64,000 nt of DNA. Origin: Mytilinidion resinicola (taxonomy: Eukaryota > Ascomycota > Dothideomycetes > Mytilinidiales > Mytilinidiaceae). Made by a program: the position numbers and the translations under genes. Each line of letters begins with the position of its first letter. The first letter of the stretch is position 1. The stretch spans positions 1,606,303-1,670,302 of the forward strand of contig NW_022985446.1 of NCBI RefSeq assembly GCF_010093595.1, read 5' to 3'. Shown in pieces: positions 30,135 through 40,339 of the stretch. The notes beneath the pieces were generated by a model. The model saw nothing but the letters and a program-made list of their open reading frames with translations. It was not told the origin of the DNA and did not search any database.

Positions 30135-30950
30135 GCGGGCGAAAGCTCAACGCCATGACTGCGGAACGGCAGGCTGAGGGTAGGAGAAGCCAATATGGCT
30201 TAACGGGCCGCCTTACGATGCTATGGGATTGTAGACAGATTGCCCTCTTTTCAGTGACGGATGGCGCTGCTCGTTGCGGGTGCCATAGCTGCCAGCCACG
30301 GCCCTGAGGCGGGCGAGAGCTCAACGCCACAACCATAGGACGGCAGGCTGAGGGTCGGAGAGGGCTAGAGAGCTCGGCCGGTCGCCATATGTTGCTATGA
30401 GGCTGCAGGAAGGGTAATGGCTTCTCAGTGACGGACGACGCTGCTGGTTGCGGCTGCGACATCCGCCAGGCATGGCCGCGAGGCGGGCTCGGCAACACGC
30501 GTACGCCGGGAGACGGCGCTGGATGAAGAGTCACAGAGTGCATCTTAACGAGTCTCAAGTCACAGCAAGCAAAAGGGAAGGGTGCGGGCATGATGGCGGG
30601 AAGGGCGGCGGGGCCACGCAGGCCGTCATGGCCAGGCCTGAGGCCACGCAGTCGGGCAGTCTGACGGCATGCGCGCGTACACAACCTCAAATATGAATCC
30701 GGACCATTGGAATGCTTCCTTAGAGCAAGAGCAGAACGAGCAGCAAGCCTCTGTGGCGTCTAGCGGCCGGCCAACACCAAGCAGTCTGAGCAGACCTGAG
30801 GCCGCGTAGCCGGGCAGCCTAACGGCGAGCGGGCGTCAATAGCTTCAAGAAATGAGCGGACAGCTCGAATGTATCATCGAGGCAAGAGAACAACGATAAG
30901 CAAGCTTCAGTGGCGATGAGGTGCCGGTCAACACCACACGTGTTGCGCAC
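30135..30950. repeat. Tandem duplications with 159- and 174-bp offsets
   Basis: The word GAGGCGGGC recurs at 30306 and 30480, and GGGCGARAGCTCAACGCCA at 30137 and 30311; both offsets are 174 bp, with shared GGACGGCAGGCTGAGGGT and CTTCTCAGTGACGGA. A second pair, CCTGAGGCCRCGYAGYCGGGCAG, occurs at 30637 and 30796 (159 bp). The minus frame 30115-30690 simply reads through the repeats. Confidence 0.7.
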
Positions 30951-31779
30951 AATCCTATCGCGACATCAAGGTGCATCACGACCAGCACAACACCAAGAGC
31001 GAGGGCAGCAAAGACAACGACGCAAGTCAACCACAAGCAAGGCAGACACAAGCCGAACTTCAAAAGGATGATTGGTTTCTTCTTCAAGAACCCACACAAG
31101 GTGAGTCGCTCAATGAAAAAAAGTAGGGCTGTATCCGACCCGGCGGATTCAGCAGACCATCAAGAGGGTCGCCACAACTCCTAACCGGGTACCATACACC
31201 ACAGAATCTGTTGAAGACCCTGGGCGGTACCACCTACAACGTGTATTAGCGAGTCGGATTGCCAAAAGGGGAAGAGGAGACACTTATCTTTTTTCCATTA
31301 AGGTACCAGGCTGCATGAAGTCGAGTGAAGAAGATCTCCCTAAGGAGAAATGTAGTTAGCCATTCAGTCCGGTCCAGGTCCAGGTCCGGTCCAAGGAAAG
31401 CGAGGCGCTGGCGAGGCGCTGGCGAGGCGACGGCGACTGCAGCTGGCTAGGCTGGGGGTGTTGGAGAGGTTGAAGGTTCGAAGGACGGAGTAGCTTAAGA
31501 AGGAAAAACTCTGCCAAGACGCTAGTGTAGTAAGCAACGCTAGTTCTTTTAATCGACCCCGGTAGTTCTATTTTCCAGGCGGTGTACACTTCTTCCGAGT
31601 TGCCTGAGACCTAGGTAGGACACCAGGGACAGGTCACGAAGCGGGGTATCTCTACTGAGGCACGCTATCTGTCACCTGATCGCTAAAGCTCCGAGTGGCT
31701 CTACAGTGCACAGCATCACAAAACAGGCATAGCATCCTCTTCCTTCAGGCCCGTCCCTTCACCCTCAACCCACAGCTCC

Positions 31780-32223
31780 ATGGCCGATATTACGTACGAA
31801 GAAGACGAGCACAGCAAGCTGAGAATTAGCCGTCAAATTGACGAGGTCCTGACAGCCGAGCCTGGCGAGCAGAGAAGGATGTACATCTCGTCCGCTTCCA
31901 GTACGGCACAATGTCTAATTTGCTAATAGACACACAGCAGAGAGGCGAGTCTGATACCGATCGAGTATACCGAAGTGGAAGCGGAGGCTCACCGCCAGTT
32001 GGAGGCTTCTTTCTCGGCAAAGAAGTACGTCAAACACTCAACTACTTGATCATGTCGCTGTACTGACGAATTTTTCAGTGTGGAGGAATGCAAGGGTGAA
32101 CAGCGCGTGAGAATAAAAGAGGAAGAGGCGATGGCGGGGAACAACTCTGGTCCTACCATTGGAGGAAACGCGGTTGAAGGAAGCCCAATTGCTCCCGCTC
32201 CACCGTCTACACAGCCTCAGTGA
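31780..32223 (+). CDS. Small acidic three-exon hypothetical protein
   Basis: Exons 31780-31900, 31943-32024 and 32079-32223 give 115 residues. Intron 1 is 42 bp (GTACGG ... GCTAAT ... CAGAG) and intron 2 is 54 bp (GTACGT ... CTGAC ... TTTTTCAG). The protein starts MADITYEEDEHSKLRISRQI and continues IDEVLTAEPGEQRR. It then gives PIEYTEVEAEAHRQLEASFS and ends with a Gly/Pro/Ser tail (PAPPSTQPQ). It is acidic and helical with no signal or membrane segment. The acceptor of intron 1 is the least certain point, since three AG choices lie within a few bases; the one chosen is the only one that keeps the frame. No family is recognised. Confidence 0.55.
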
Positions 32224-32779
32224 TCAACCCGTTTTTGGTTAGTAGGGACGAGAGGGCTGGGGGCGGAGAATGGGGCGTCGATCTCGTCGACGAGAAGATC
32301 CGGAGTGAGGCTGAAGAGATAGGAACATGCCGTGAAGAGATGGGATTCATCTTCCAGGGCCCATCGGAATGAGCTGGGAGACATCAAACCGACGGTGAGA
32401 AGTTTGGGTTTGGAAGTTTAGTACGGCCTGCGACATCTCTGGCCTTTAAAATGTGTAACTCTCATGATCCATTTGAATGCCATTCAAGCCTGTTATTGGC
32501 CTCTTCACCATTGCATGCTAGTGGTCCATTGAAGCCGTCTGTACGTGCTGATCTGTGATGCCTGAGACATTGACAGTGCTTCTACGCGTGCCGTTTGTCC
32601 AGTCATTAAGGTCGAAGCAGTTTCTGGTCTCAAATAGTGCACTGCTGGGTTCATATCCTTCACATCATTGAGCCACTACAGACGGTTGCATCGTATTGTC
32701 AGACAACTAGCTCTTTTGACTAGAATTCGACTGTTGAGGAAGCTCATATCTAGAGAGAATTAGAATCGTGGTATCATTT

Positions 32780-33632
32780 CTACACCGCTGAAACCCCATC
32801 TTGAATCAAGCAAAGTAAAAAACTGCATTTAGGCCATCCTCTGTCCCTCAAACAGCCCTCAATAATAACACCCTTCTCCAAAAGTTCTTCCTGTTGACCC
32901 AGAAATGAAAGGGTTGATGCTGTAGTGTCTGCCGTCAGGCTGGCGGGAGGAGTCCAGGAGGGCCAGGTGAGCCTGTCTACTGCATCAGCAGCCGGGCAGG
33001 ATGAGTGAGATTTGAAGGCAGCTGCCCATACCTTGAGCTCAGCGCCTGAACAAGGTACGGGTGTGTTCAGTTGTGGAGGGCGCCATGGGTTGCGCGACGT
33101 AGAACTCACAACGCAACGGCGTCAGTCCTGTACCTCGGAAGTCCACCACCAGGGTCGAAAGCGCAGGGAGGCACCACTCGCGGTACCGATCGACGACGGG
33201 CTGTTCCAGCGAATACGCCACCGCGTCGAGGAAGCCTTGGGCGGCGCGCTGAAACAAAGAGACGTTAGTTCAAGTCTAGGGGCGTCTGAGAGGCAAGCTA
33301 CGTACCTCCTGGACGACCTTTGCGCTCAGCTCAACCACTATCTCCAATCGTTCCAGGCGATGGAGCCTGCTAGCCTTGAAGGGCTCAAGATATGAAGGCG
33401 AAAGGTGCGGCCAAGCATCCTCGCCAGGGCGAAGAATGACCCTTACGAATAGAGTGGTCTTGTGTGCCAGAGCGCCGCTCGCGATGTAAGTTCGAAGCTC
33501 TGGCAGAGTGACTTGTTGCATAGTCTTAATCCGCGTTTTGACGGGCAGTGGCCCTGGGCGTCGTGTCATGGCGGCCGCAGCGGGGGGTGAGGTGGGCAAA
33601 GGAGTGGGAGTATTGTGAAGTTCAGCGGACAT
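32780..33632 (-). CDS. LRR-like paralog family, member 2 (three exons)
   Basis: The exons are 33306-33632, 33134-33248 and 32780-33045, joined by a 57-bp phase-0 and an 88-bp phase-1 intron, and they encode about 235 residues. Exon 1 ends with a strand-like LHRLERLEIVVELSAKVVQE. Exon 2 has FLDAVAYSLEQPVVDRYREW and CLPALSTLVVDF. The last exon ends SFLGQQEELLEKG ... LRDRGW, which resembles the C terminus of member 12 at 50.8 kb (LLGERLLAALGPGGYIRG, then LFRGY), a protein of nearly equal length. The alternative is read-through of intron 2, giving a stop at 33039 and about 181 residues. The start MSAELHNTPTPLP at 33632 is preferred over the upstream Met at 33725 because family members begin with short Ser/Thr/Pro leaders. 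Confidence 0.6.
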
Positions 33633-34299
33633 CGCTCTGAAAGGTTGCTTGTTGCGCGGAGGCTTTCGAGGTGGTGCTTTTACTGTCGAGTTCTCCAGGG
33701 AATGGCCTTCTACCGGAAGATGCATTACACGCTATTGAGATCCGCGCATGAGAGAATTGGAAGTCCATTCACCATTAAAATTGCCTCAATGCATCATGAA
33801 AGACTCTAATGAAATACAGATCTCTAGAGAGCATGAATTGGAGAAGCTATGGACGCGTATGCTCCACTTATATAGCCGTCATTTGCGGTGCTTTAACACA
33901 TTATCAAATATGTAGATGATGCGTAAGAAACGGCGCGCTGAATCTTGAGTCCTAGTATCGAGAAACACAGTTTCTGCTGGAAAGCGGGGTTGCAGTCCAT
34001 CAATGAGTCGATAAGGCTTGCGAAAACCCTTGTGTCCTGGTCCAAGAAGTTACGTCTACGACCTTGATGATCGTTTCTTCTTGATATGTCCAGAAGTGTC
34101 TCACATAGATACAGTCATGCGCAGGAAGTTGTATGGGGCCTAGTGATTTTGGATTGTCTGCTATGGTCGCACTCTCATAAAGCTAGAAAGAAAAGCAAGA
34201 CAAAGAGAGAAGGAAAGCCGTTTCCTCCGTCTGGGCTCAACAATCGTTCAATCGTGCCTGTTTGCCATGTGAAATCTTAGAGCTTGTCCTCCAGACTTC

Positions 34300-34902
34300 C
34301 TAAGTAGAGGTCGTAACGGGAAGGTAGGGATCTATGGCGGTTGTTAGTGGCATACAAAGACATTTGGCGGTAGGAACTACTCACGATTGAGGGTATCGAG
34401 AACCTGCTCCCAGGGGCCGTCGGCGATGCGCTCAAAGATGACAGAGGTGTTCTGGATCCTGCCATCCTTGTACCCAATGAGGATGATGTTGACATGTCGG
34501 AGGTTCGAGCCGATTGCTGTGAAGAGGCCAATCATCGGGTCTTTGAGGCGCGGGAGGAAATCCAAGGTGACCTGTATGCATCAGTCGTTGGGCCGGCAGG
34601 CTGGAGAAGGCTGGGTCGCGTACAATGTTGTCATCCGCCGTATACCCTACAATGAGCTCCAGCTCGTAGACGTTGTCACTGAGGGGAACAAAGAGAGACA
34701 GGTAGTCTTCAGGGCACGTGAGGTTATCTATCCATACCCCGAGCCGGACGGTCTCCAGGCGTCGAACCGACGGGATGGCCACATACACTCTGACCTGCTG
34801 CTTCAACAGCAGCTCGTTGCCGGACACGGCCTGCAACACAGCCTCTGTGGAAAGGGAGTTAACGCTGGTGTTGGGCGTAGAGCGGGTTGCTGAGGTGGCC
34901 AT
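34300..34902 (-). CDS. LRR-like paralog family, member 3 (intact)
   Basis: Exons 34624-34902, 34385-34571 and 34300-34331 give 165 residues. Intron 1 is 52 bp, phase 0; intron 2 is 53 bp, phase 1. After a Ser/Thr leader, exon 1 holds two strand-like segments (RRLETVRLGVWIDNL, VYELELIVGYT). Intron 1 falls just after the second. Exon 2 begins VTLDFLPRLKDPM and has the hallmark LRHVNIILIGY followed by IFERIADGPWEQVL. The order 'FLP', amphipathic helix, 'LxxxxIxLI', then 'F.R....W' is the same as in members 4 and 9. Nothing indicates a catalytic role. A protein-interaction surface is the simplest guess. Confidence 0.8.
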
Positions 34903-35183
34903 ATTGTTTTGATAGAGTTGAATAAGCAAGAGTGAGATTTCGAGAGGAGATGTGATGCTGCAAAGTTGATGCCGCGAAGCTTTAACGACGCAGAAGTAGC
35001 AAAGTCGCAGCGGAACGCCATTGACGTCACCTGCAGATTCTTGACGAGATATAGTACTCGTGCGTCTCGGGATTCGGTGCCCGTAATTTGCGGCCTACGC
35101 AGACAGACTTGGTTCATTCGAGACCTGGCGCTTTTCAAACTCTATCACCTCTACTCCATCCGTTGCACCATCATACACTCGCC

Positions 35184-35725
35184 ATGGTGGACTCAAACAC
35201 CCGATCACCCTCTCGCGCGCTCGTTGATGACCTCCTCGATCAGAGTGTCCTTAGGCTGGTCATCTCCGGTACTCCACTCTCCCTGCGACAGTTCAATGAT
35301 TTCTTGTCCATGGTGCAGGTAAAGACGTGGGCTATGATCGCCGTCGCTGTCGTCATTACTGACCTCCAGCGCCAGAGGGACTACTTGGCGCCCTTTGAGA
35401 ATCTCGGAGGAGGCAGCATAGTTGCGGCAATCAACTTGACGGTCAACTACTCTACGACTCTGGAAGTGGTAGAATACCCGGGCGTTCCGCTTCTTAAGTA
35501 AAGCTACTAACAACATTTGCCCAGTTCTCGACTGCTTTCTTGCCCGCTTGCAACGACTTTGTAGAAGCTCTTAACGAGTTCTGCCCCAGACTGTGCGTCT
35601 TCACGATCATCCTACTGAACAACCGGCATGGATCACACCAGAAGACCGTAGCCCTGTACCGTCGACACCTTTCTGAGCAGATATGGGACCAAGCTGGCTT
35701 GTTTCACGAGGGTGGGTGTGCCTAG
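35184..35725 (+). CDS. LRR-like paralog family, member 4 (intact)
   Basis: Two exons, 35184-35468 and 35525-35725, joined by a 56-bp phase-0 intron (GTAGAA ... CTAAC ... GCCCAG), encode 161 residues. Exon 1 has LAPFENLGGG and a strand INLTVNYSTTLEV just before the intron. Exon 2 starts FSTAFLPACNDFVEALNEFC and continues PRLCVFTIILLNNR, then ALYRRHLSEQIWDQAG. The 'FLP ... CPRL-F-I-I-L ... YRR ... W' arrangement and the intron position match member 3. It is transcribed divergently from member 3, with about 280 bp between the two start codons. Confidence 0.8.
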
Positions 35726-36630
35726 GATATTCCCCTTTATTCTGGTATAGTCGGATTGTTTAGTCACGCCTTTTCCTCAGCCAATGCCACCGGCAGCTCT
35801 TACAAGCTTGTGAACTGTAGGTCGAAACAGCCCTATTCCCCTGGCATGCCTTGCTTCTAACTATAGGCAGCTTGTCGCAGAACTATACTCTATACGGGCT
35901 TGGAGGGGATTTCACGAGATCTTCTGTGTCCAATCGGGATGTGAGACGGAGGGCCTCGTCTAGTCATGACTCTGGGTACTACGGCTGTTGAAGTCCTTGT
36001 CTTCTAGGGTATCTCCGAGGCGCTCGTTCAATGAGGTTCTCTACCTAAAGGAAGGTGGGGTTTTATGGAAAGCTTCTATGGATTGGTCGCGGTCTTCTAC
36101 TGTGTTTGCTAAGTAGAAGATATGCCTGAGGCGTCTTGGTGTTCCGAAACGAATGATCAAACTCTATTAACATCTTAACAGCTTCTTTGACTCCATAGTC
36201 AATCCAAAAGGGTTCTAGCGGCGTAGTTTGCAGTGCATGCACTATTACATCACATGAATTAGTTTTGAGATGGTCGTGAAGCAGAACAGGACTGCGTTCC
36301 TATTTCCAAAACCTGGAAGACATCCGTATGACTTCGGGCGTTTTGGATAGAATACAGAATCTACCAGCTTCATATCCATCCTGTCACGCCTCAATCCATG
36401 CAACCTCCCCTCAAAACCCGCAGAGAATGCCCACGATTCAAGAACAAACAGCCGAGCCACTGTTCTTACCCTCAGTCCTTCAGTCTCATCCCGGACAGCC
36501 ACCATGATGAATCAACATAGGTGTTGTTGGCACCGAACATACACTTTTGCCTTCGAATCGACCGATCGTTTGGCAGCTGCGCCGTCCATTCAATGTGTCG
36601 TGCCAGGGGGTGTCGAGGTGAGCATGAAGC
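35726..36630. other. No gene recognised
   Basis: Intergenic region between member 4 and the 3' end of member 5. A minus frame at 36245-36505 is in the wrong place and frame to belong to member 5. Confidence 0.45.
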
Positions 36631-37055
36631 CGCTCAGCGAGAGAAAAAGGCTTCAGCGGCGCTCCAGAAGTCCGCCGTCGCCTTGCGCACCCAGGAGAGG
36701 CCTCGCTCGTAGGTCGTCTCCGTATCAGCCACCTCCACCCACTTCCTGGACCAGACACCGCGGCGCATATGGCGAACCTGGGGTGGGACACGAAAGCGCT
36801 TCCACCAGCGCTGCCACTCCCGCTCTTCTCCCTCCAGGCAAACCACATCTCGTACAGGTTGGTGCAGCCCTGCTGAACGAGCCGCTCGATGTCGTCGATG
36901 GTGGGTAGCTCCTGGGCGAAATCGACGGAGTCGAGGACCGCTCCTGGGTCTTCATAGGGTTGGGTATGGTGGTTCAGCATGAACTGCCGCCTGTGTTAGC
37001 GCTGCTAGGTATAGGACTGTCGGTAGAACTCAGCATACCGACATGACGCCGTAGA

Positions 37056-37063
37056 GTTGATAT
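37056..37063. repeat. hAT target site duplication, left copy (GTTGATAT)
   Basis: The eight bases GTTGATAT flank the element on the left and recur at 39934-39941 on the right. Eight-base duplications are characteristic of hAT transposition. Confidence 0.95.
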
Positions 37064-37258
37064 CAGAGTGGGGATCAATCAATCAATCAACTTTGACGTC
37101 TCCAAGTTGATTGATTGCTTCGTTGAACAGGCTGTGATTGATTTGATTTGATTTGATTAATTTCTGAGATGCTCAAGTTGAGTTGATGAGATTGATACTT
37201 TTTGACCCCCAAGTTGAATTGATTGGTTTGATTGATAGATTGATTGATAAGTTGATTA

Positions 37259-39638
37259 CTACTTAGGAGGTTTGATGCCAATTCGACGCCAGGAGCGTAT
37301 AGATTGCAGAGCACTAAGTAACTCAGGCTTCATATTAAGGCGTCGTACGCCCAGGAGATCGCCAAGTTCGCTGAAAATTCTCTCACAATCAGCTGAGGAG
37401 GCTGGGATGGAGTAGATATCAAGGGCTAGCTGGCCTAGAATAGGATAGCGATCTCTTGTGATAACCCAGTACTGAATAGGGTCCTTCGCTAGTGGGTTGT
37501 CCTGTTTCAGAGTTGGCTCGCGCTTCCACCTCTCGTACTCGTCGTCAACAGTTTCCTCCATCTCCTGCTTGCCCTCCTCCATAGAGTTCCTAAGGAAGTC
37601 TGCTCGGTCGTTTGTAGGGCTTGTTCGACAGCGTTTTGCAGGCCTCACATCAGGAGACAAGGTAGGAGATGCTGCGCCAGCAGCCTTTGCAGCCACCTTA
37701 TCCTTATGTGCCTGCCACAGCAGCCGGAAGGAGCTATAGCCATTTGAAAGCCAGTTCTTATACAGATATGGCCCATCGCGCTTTGTATTATGATCCTTCG
37801 GCACCTTCCATAGCCCCTCAAGCGCGTGTTTGTATGCTGGATAAAGTATTGTAGCTGCAAAATAGATAGGGGTGTCTTCTGTCTTCCCGTAGTAATCCGC
37901 GAGCTTCTTATGGGCGGTATTAACGTTAATAACTAAGTGATCTTCGGGTGCATCTAGATCCTCGTAGTCAATAGCCTTAAGCCTCTCCTTCTGCTCCTCA
38001 AGGGCCGAGAGTAGCCATTCGAATGTGATGAGAACTTCCCAAATAGCTCCGTAGCTACCAGCTGAACCTCTGCCCTGTAGCCACGTTGTTGCATCCTTAA
38101 ACGGCTTAAGCAGCTGCTTATACTCTGTAATTGTTGCCCAATTACCTGCATTTAGCCCTCGCTCCTCAATAAAGCACCGCGGTTTCTCCTTCTTTGTATC
38201 CTTGCGCCGAGATGCTGCTTCAATATCGTATTCCTCGAGCTTCATGTGTATATACGCGTCGAGAGGGCCTTGGAGCTCGCAGGCGCGCTCAAAGCAATCG
38301 TAGTAAGAGTTCCACCGAGTTCTGACAGGCTTAATAAGCTCCTTTGGTTTATAAGATTCGTTGCGGCGCTTCAAGTCCTCTGCCTGCAGCTTAATGAACA
38401 GCTCTCGGGCTTATGGAGAGGCGCTAATAGATAATATAACGTCGAATAGCACCCCGATAGGCCCGGCTTTCCTCCACTCTGCCATCAGCAGTTCTTCTTC
38501 CTATATTACTGTTAGCGCAATGTAGAATAGCAATAAGATTAGAGACGTGATTTTACCCGTATATTCACGTCCATGCTCTTAAATACCTCCTTATCCTTAC
38601 CCCATATAATTGCTTAGGCAGCTAAGTTGAGAATATGGCAGGTACAGCGTAACCGACGCTGGGAGATGCTGAACTCGAACTCATCGGCCATCGCTATTAA
38701 AGCAGTGTCGTTGTTTATGGCGTTGTCAAGTACAAAGTAGCCAAGGCGCTCAGCATCAATTTTAAACAATTGTAACGTTGAGCTGACTATCTCCGCGATG
38801 TTCTTGCCTGAGTGCTGGCCTAGAAGAACAGGCAGGCCTAACAAGTAGTCCTCTGGCCGGCCATTCTCGTTTAGATGATGTACACATATCCCAGTGAGCG
38901 CACGCTTGTTGCCAACTGAAGTCCAATTATCGAATGATATGTGGATGAGGCTAGTCGCCTGCTGGAGGTGTTTNNNNNNNNNNNNNNNNNNNNNNNNNNN
39001 NNNNNNNNNNNNNNNNNNNNNNNNNNNNNNNNNNNNNNNNNNNNNNNNNNNNNNNNNNNNNNNNNNNNNNNNNNNNNNNNNNNNNNNNNNNNNNNNNNNN
39101 NNNNNNNNNNNNNNNNNNNNNNNNNNNNNNNNNNNNNNNNNNNNNNNNNNNNNNNNNNNNNNNNNNNNNNNNNNNNNNNNNNNNNNNNNNNNNNNNNNNN
39201 NNNNNNNNNNNNNNNNNNNNNNNNNNNNNNNNNNNNNNNNNNNNNNNNNNNNNNNNNNNNNNNNNNNNNNNNNNNNNNNNNNNNNNNNNNNNNNNNNNNN
39301 NNNNNNNNNNNNNNNNNNNNNNNNNNNNNNNNNNNNNNNNNNNNNNNNNNNNNNNNNNNNNNNNNNNNNNNNNNNNNNNNNNNNNNNNNNNNNNNNNNNN
39401 NNNNNNNNNNNNNNNNNNNNNNNNNNNNNNNNNNNNNNNNNNNNNNNNNNNNNNNNNNNNNNNNNNNNNNNNNNNNNNNNNNNNNNNNNNNNNNNNNNTC
39501 GTCGTCGTTCGTGGCAGGTGTTTCGACGTGTTCATTCGTGTTGACTTCGGCGCGCATAGAATTAACCTTACGGGGAGGTTTCTTTCGATTTGCGCGTGCG
39601 ATAACTTCCTGCTGTACGTTCTGAAGGTTCTGATTCAT
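37259..39638 (-). pseudogene. hAT transposase, interrupted
   Basis: The start is at 39638 (MNQNLQNVQQEVIARANRKK); the N-terminal part is lost in the gap. After the gap come the first catalytic region (LIHISFDNWTSVGNKRALTG), HSGKNIAEIV, and the second aspartate in LGYFVLDNAINND with the CTCHILNLAA block. A 56-bp intron (38501-38556) separates KSMDVNIR from EEELLMAEWRKAGPIG. The C-terminal half has RTRWNSYYDCFERACEL and the hAT dimerisation region with the catalytic glutamate (YSIPASSADCERIFSELG). TAA codons at 38614-38616 and 38411-38413 interrupt the frame where glutamine (CAA) is plausible, pointing to C-to-T RIP change. The native protein would have moved the element by cut-and-paste. Confidence 0.9.
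38974..39498. other. Assembly gap (525 N)
   Basis: A run of N inside the hAT transposase gene; open frames across it are artefacts. Confidence 1.
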
Positions 39639-39933
39639 TGCTGGGTGCGATATTGTACAGAGGTGGTATGGTGTTGGACGCGTTGATGTGAGTTAGGATG
39701 AAAATCAGGGTTAGGAGACTGCTTAGTAAGCACTTCTGCTAGGTGGGCTCTCTATAGGATACTCTATCTACGCTCCGCAAATAGGAATCAATCAAACCAA
39801 TCAAATCAATCAATTTGATGCCTTGAAGTTGATTTGATTGATAAAATCCACCTCTTCGGATTGATTGATTGATTTGGTTGAACCAAATCAAATCAATCAA
39901 TCTATCAACTTAAGTTGATTGTTCCCCACTCTG

Positions 39934-39941
39934 GTTGATAT
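39934..39941. repeat. hAT target site duplication, right copy (GTTGATAT)
   Basis: Exact match to 37056-37063, immediately outside CCCCACTCTG. Confidence 0.95.
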
Positions 39942-40339
39942 TCGAGCTCAGCTCGACGCAGACGTGGGCAGTGGCGGAGGAAGGCCAGGCGAGCGTAGAT
40001 CGTAGAGCCAAGATGGGGGTCAAATTTGATGGTGGCTTTGAACTCTTCGTGCTTGTTGCCGCTCATGTCCATGTAATCTTCCAGGTCGTCGAGCTCCCAG
40101 ATAGCCCCATCCTTGAGGCCAGCTTCGAAGGCGCGGAGGTGGTCGGGGTCCTGCACATCGTAGATGATGTTGGCTTTTGGAACGTCAATGCTGTCTGGGA
40201 GATATTGGGGAGGTCAAAATGTGTGTGGATCTGACGTGTGGTCGGTGCGCGTGAAGCGATTACGCTGATGTTGTTGACACTGGACATCAACGACAAGACC
40301 AACATTCACCTCAAGCTAAGCAAGCACCTATCCACTAAA

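Larger units (their letters stand above)
37064..39933 (-). mobile_element. hAT-type DNA transposon inserted in a family gene
   Basis: The ends are CAGAGTGGGG on the left and its inverse CCCCACTCTG on the right, followed inward by imperfect inverted sequence (ATCAATC / AACAATCAACTT). Subterminal regions (about 37074-37258 and 39780-39920) are packed with TTGATTGA/TCAATCAA words, typical of subterminal transposase-binding repeats. GTTGATAT is duplicated on both sides. The element is 2870 bp in the window, including 525 N, and carries one transposase gene on the minus strand. The internal stops indicate that this copy is probably non-autonomous now. Confidence 0.93.
36634..40287 (-). pseudogene. 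LRR-like paralog family, member 5, split by a hAT transposon
   Basis: Exon 1 (40236-40287, MSSVNNISVIASRAPTT) joins through a 41-bp phase-1 intron to exon 2, which starts at 40194. Exon 2 encodes DVQDPDHLRAFEAGL, WELDDLEDYMDMSGN and ARLAFLRHCPRLRRAELEYQ. There it is cut by the hAT element at 37064-39933. Removing the element and one target copy restores the frame: the exon continues LYGVMS and ends at 37039 (261 + 17 bp, phase consistent). A 55-bp intron follows (36984-37038). Exon 3 starts at 36983 (FMLNHHTQPYEDPG, then LPTIDDIERLVQQGC), but a frameshift near 36800-36845 precedes the rest (WWKRFRVPPQV, then MRRGVWSRKWVEVAD) and the stop at 36634. Member 6 is the closest relative. The gene is inactivated at least by the insertion. 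Confidence 0.85.

Noticed and set aside
30115..30690. Minus-strand frame of 191 codons with repeated peptides
   Set aside because: The peptide repeats follow directly from the 174-bp tandem DNA duplication; no start context or homologous exon.
38871..39638. Whole-frame reading of the hAT N-terminal region to 38871
   Set aside because: After the gap the recognisable transposase sequence is in another frame (LIHISFDNW); the reported frame continues only through N.
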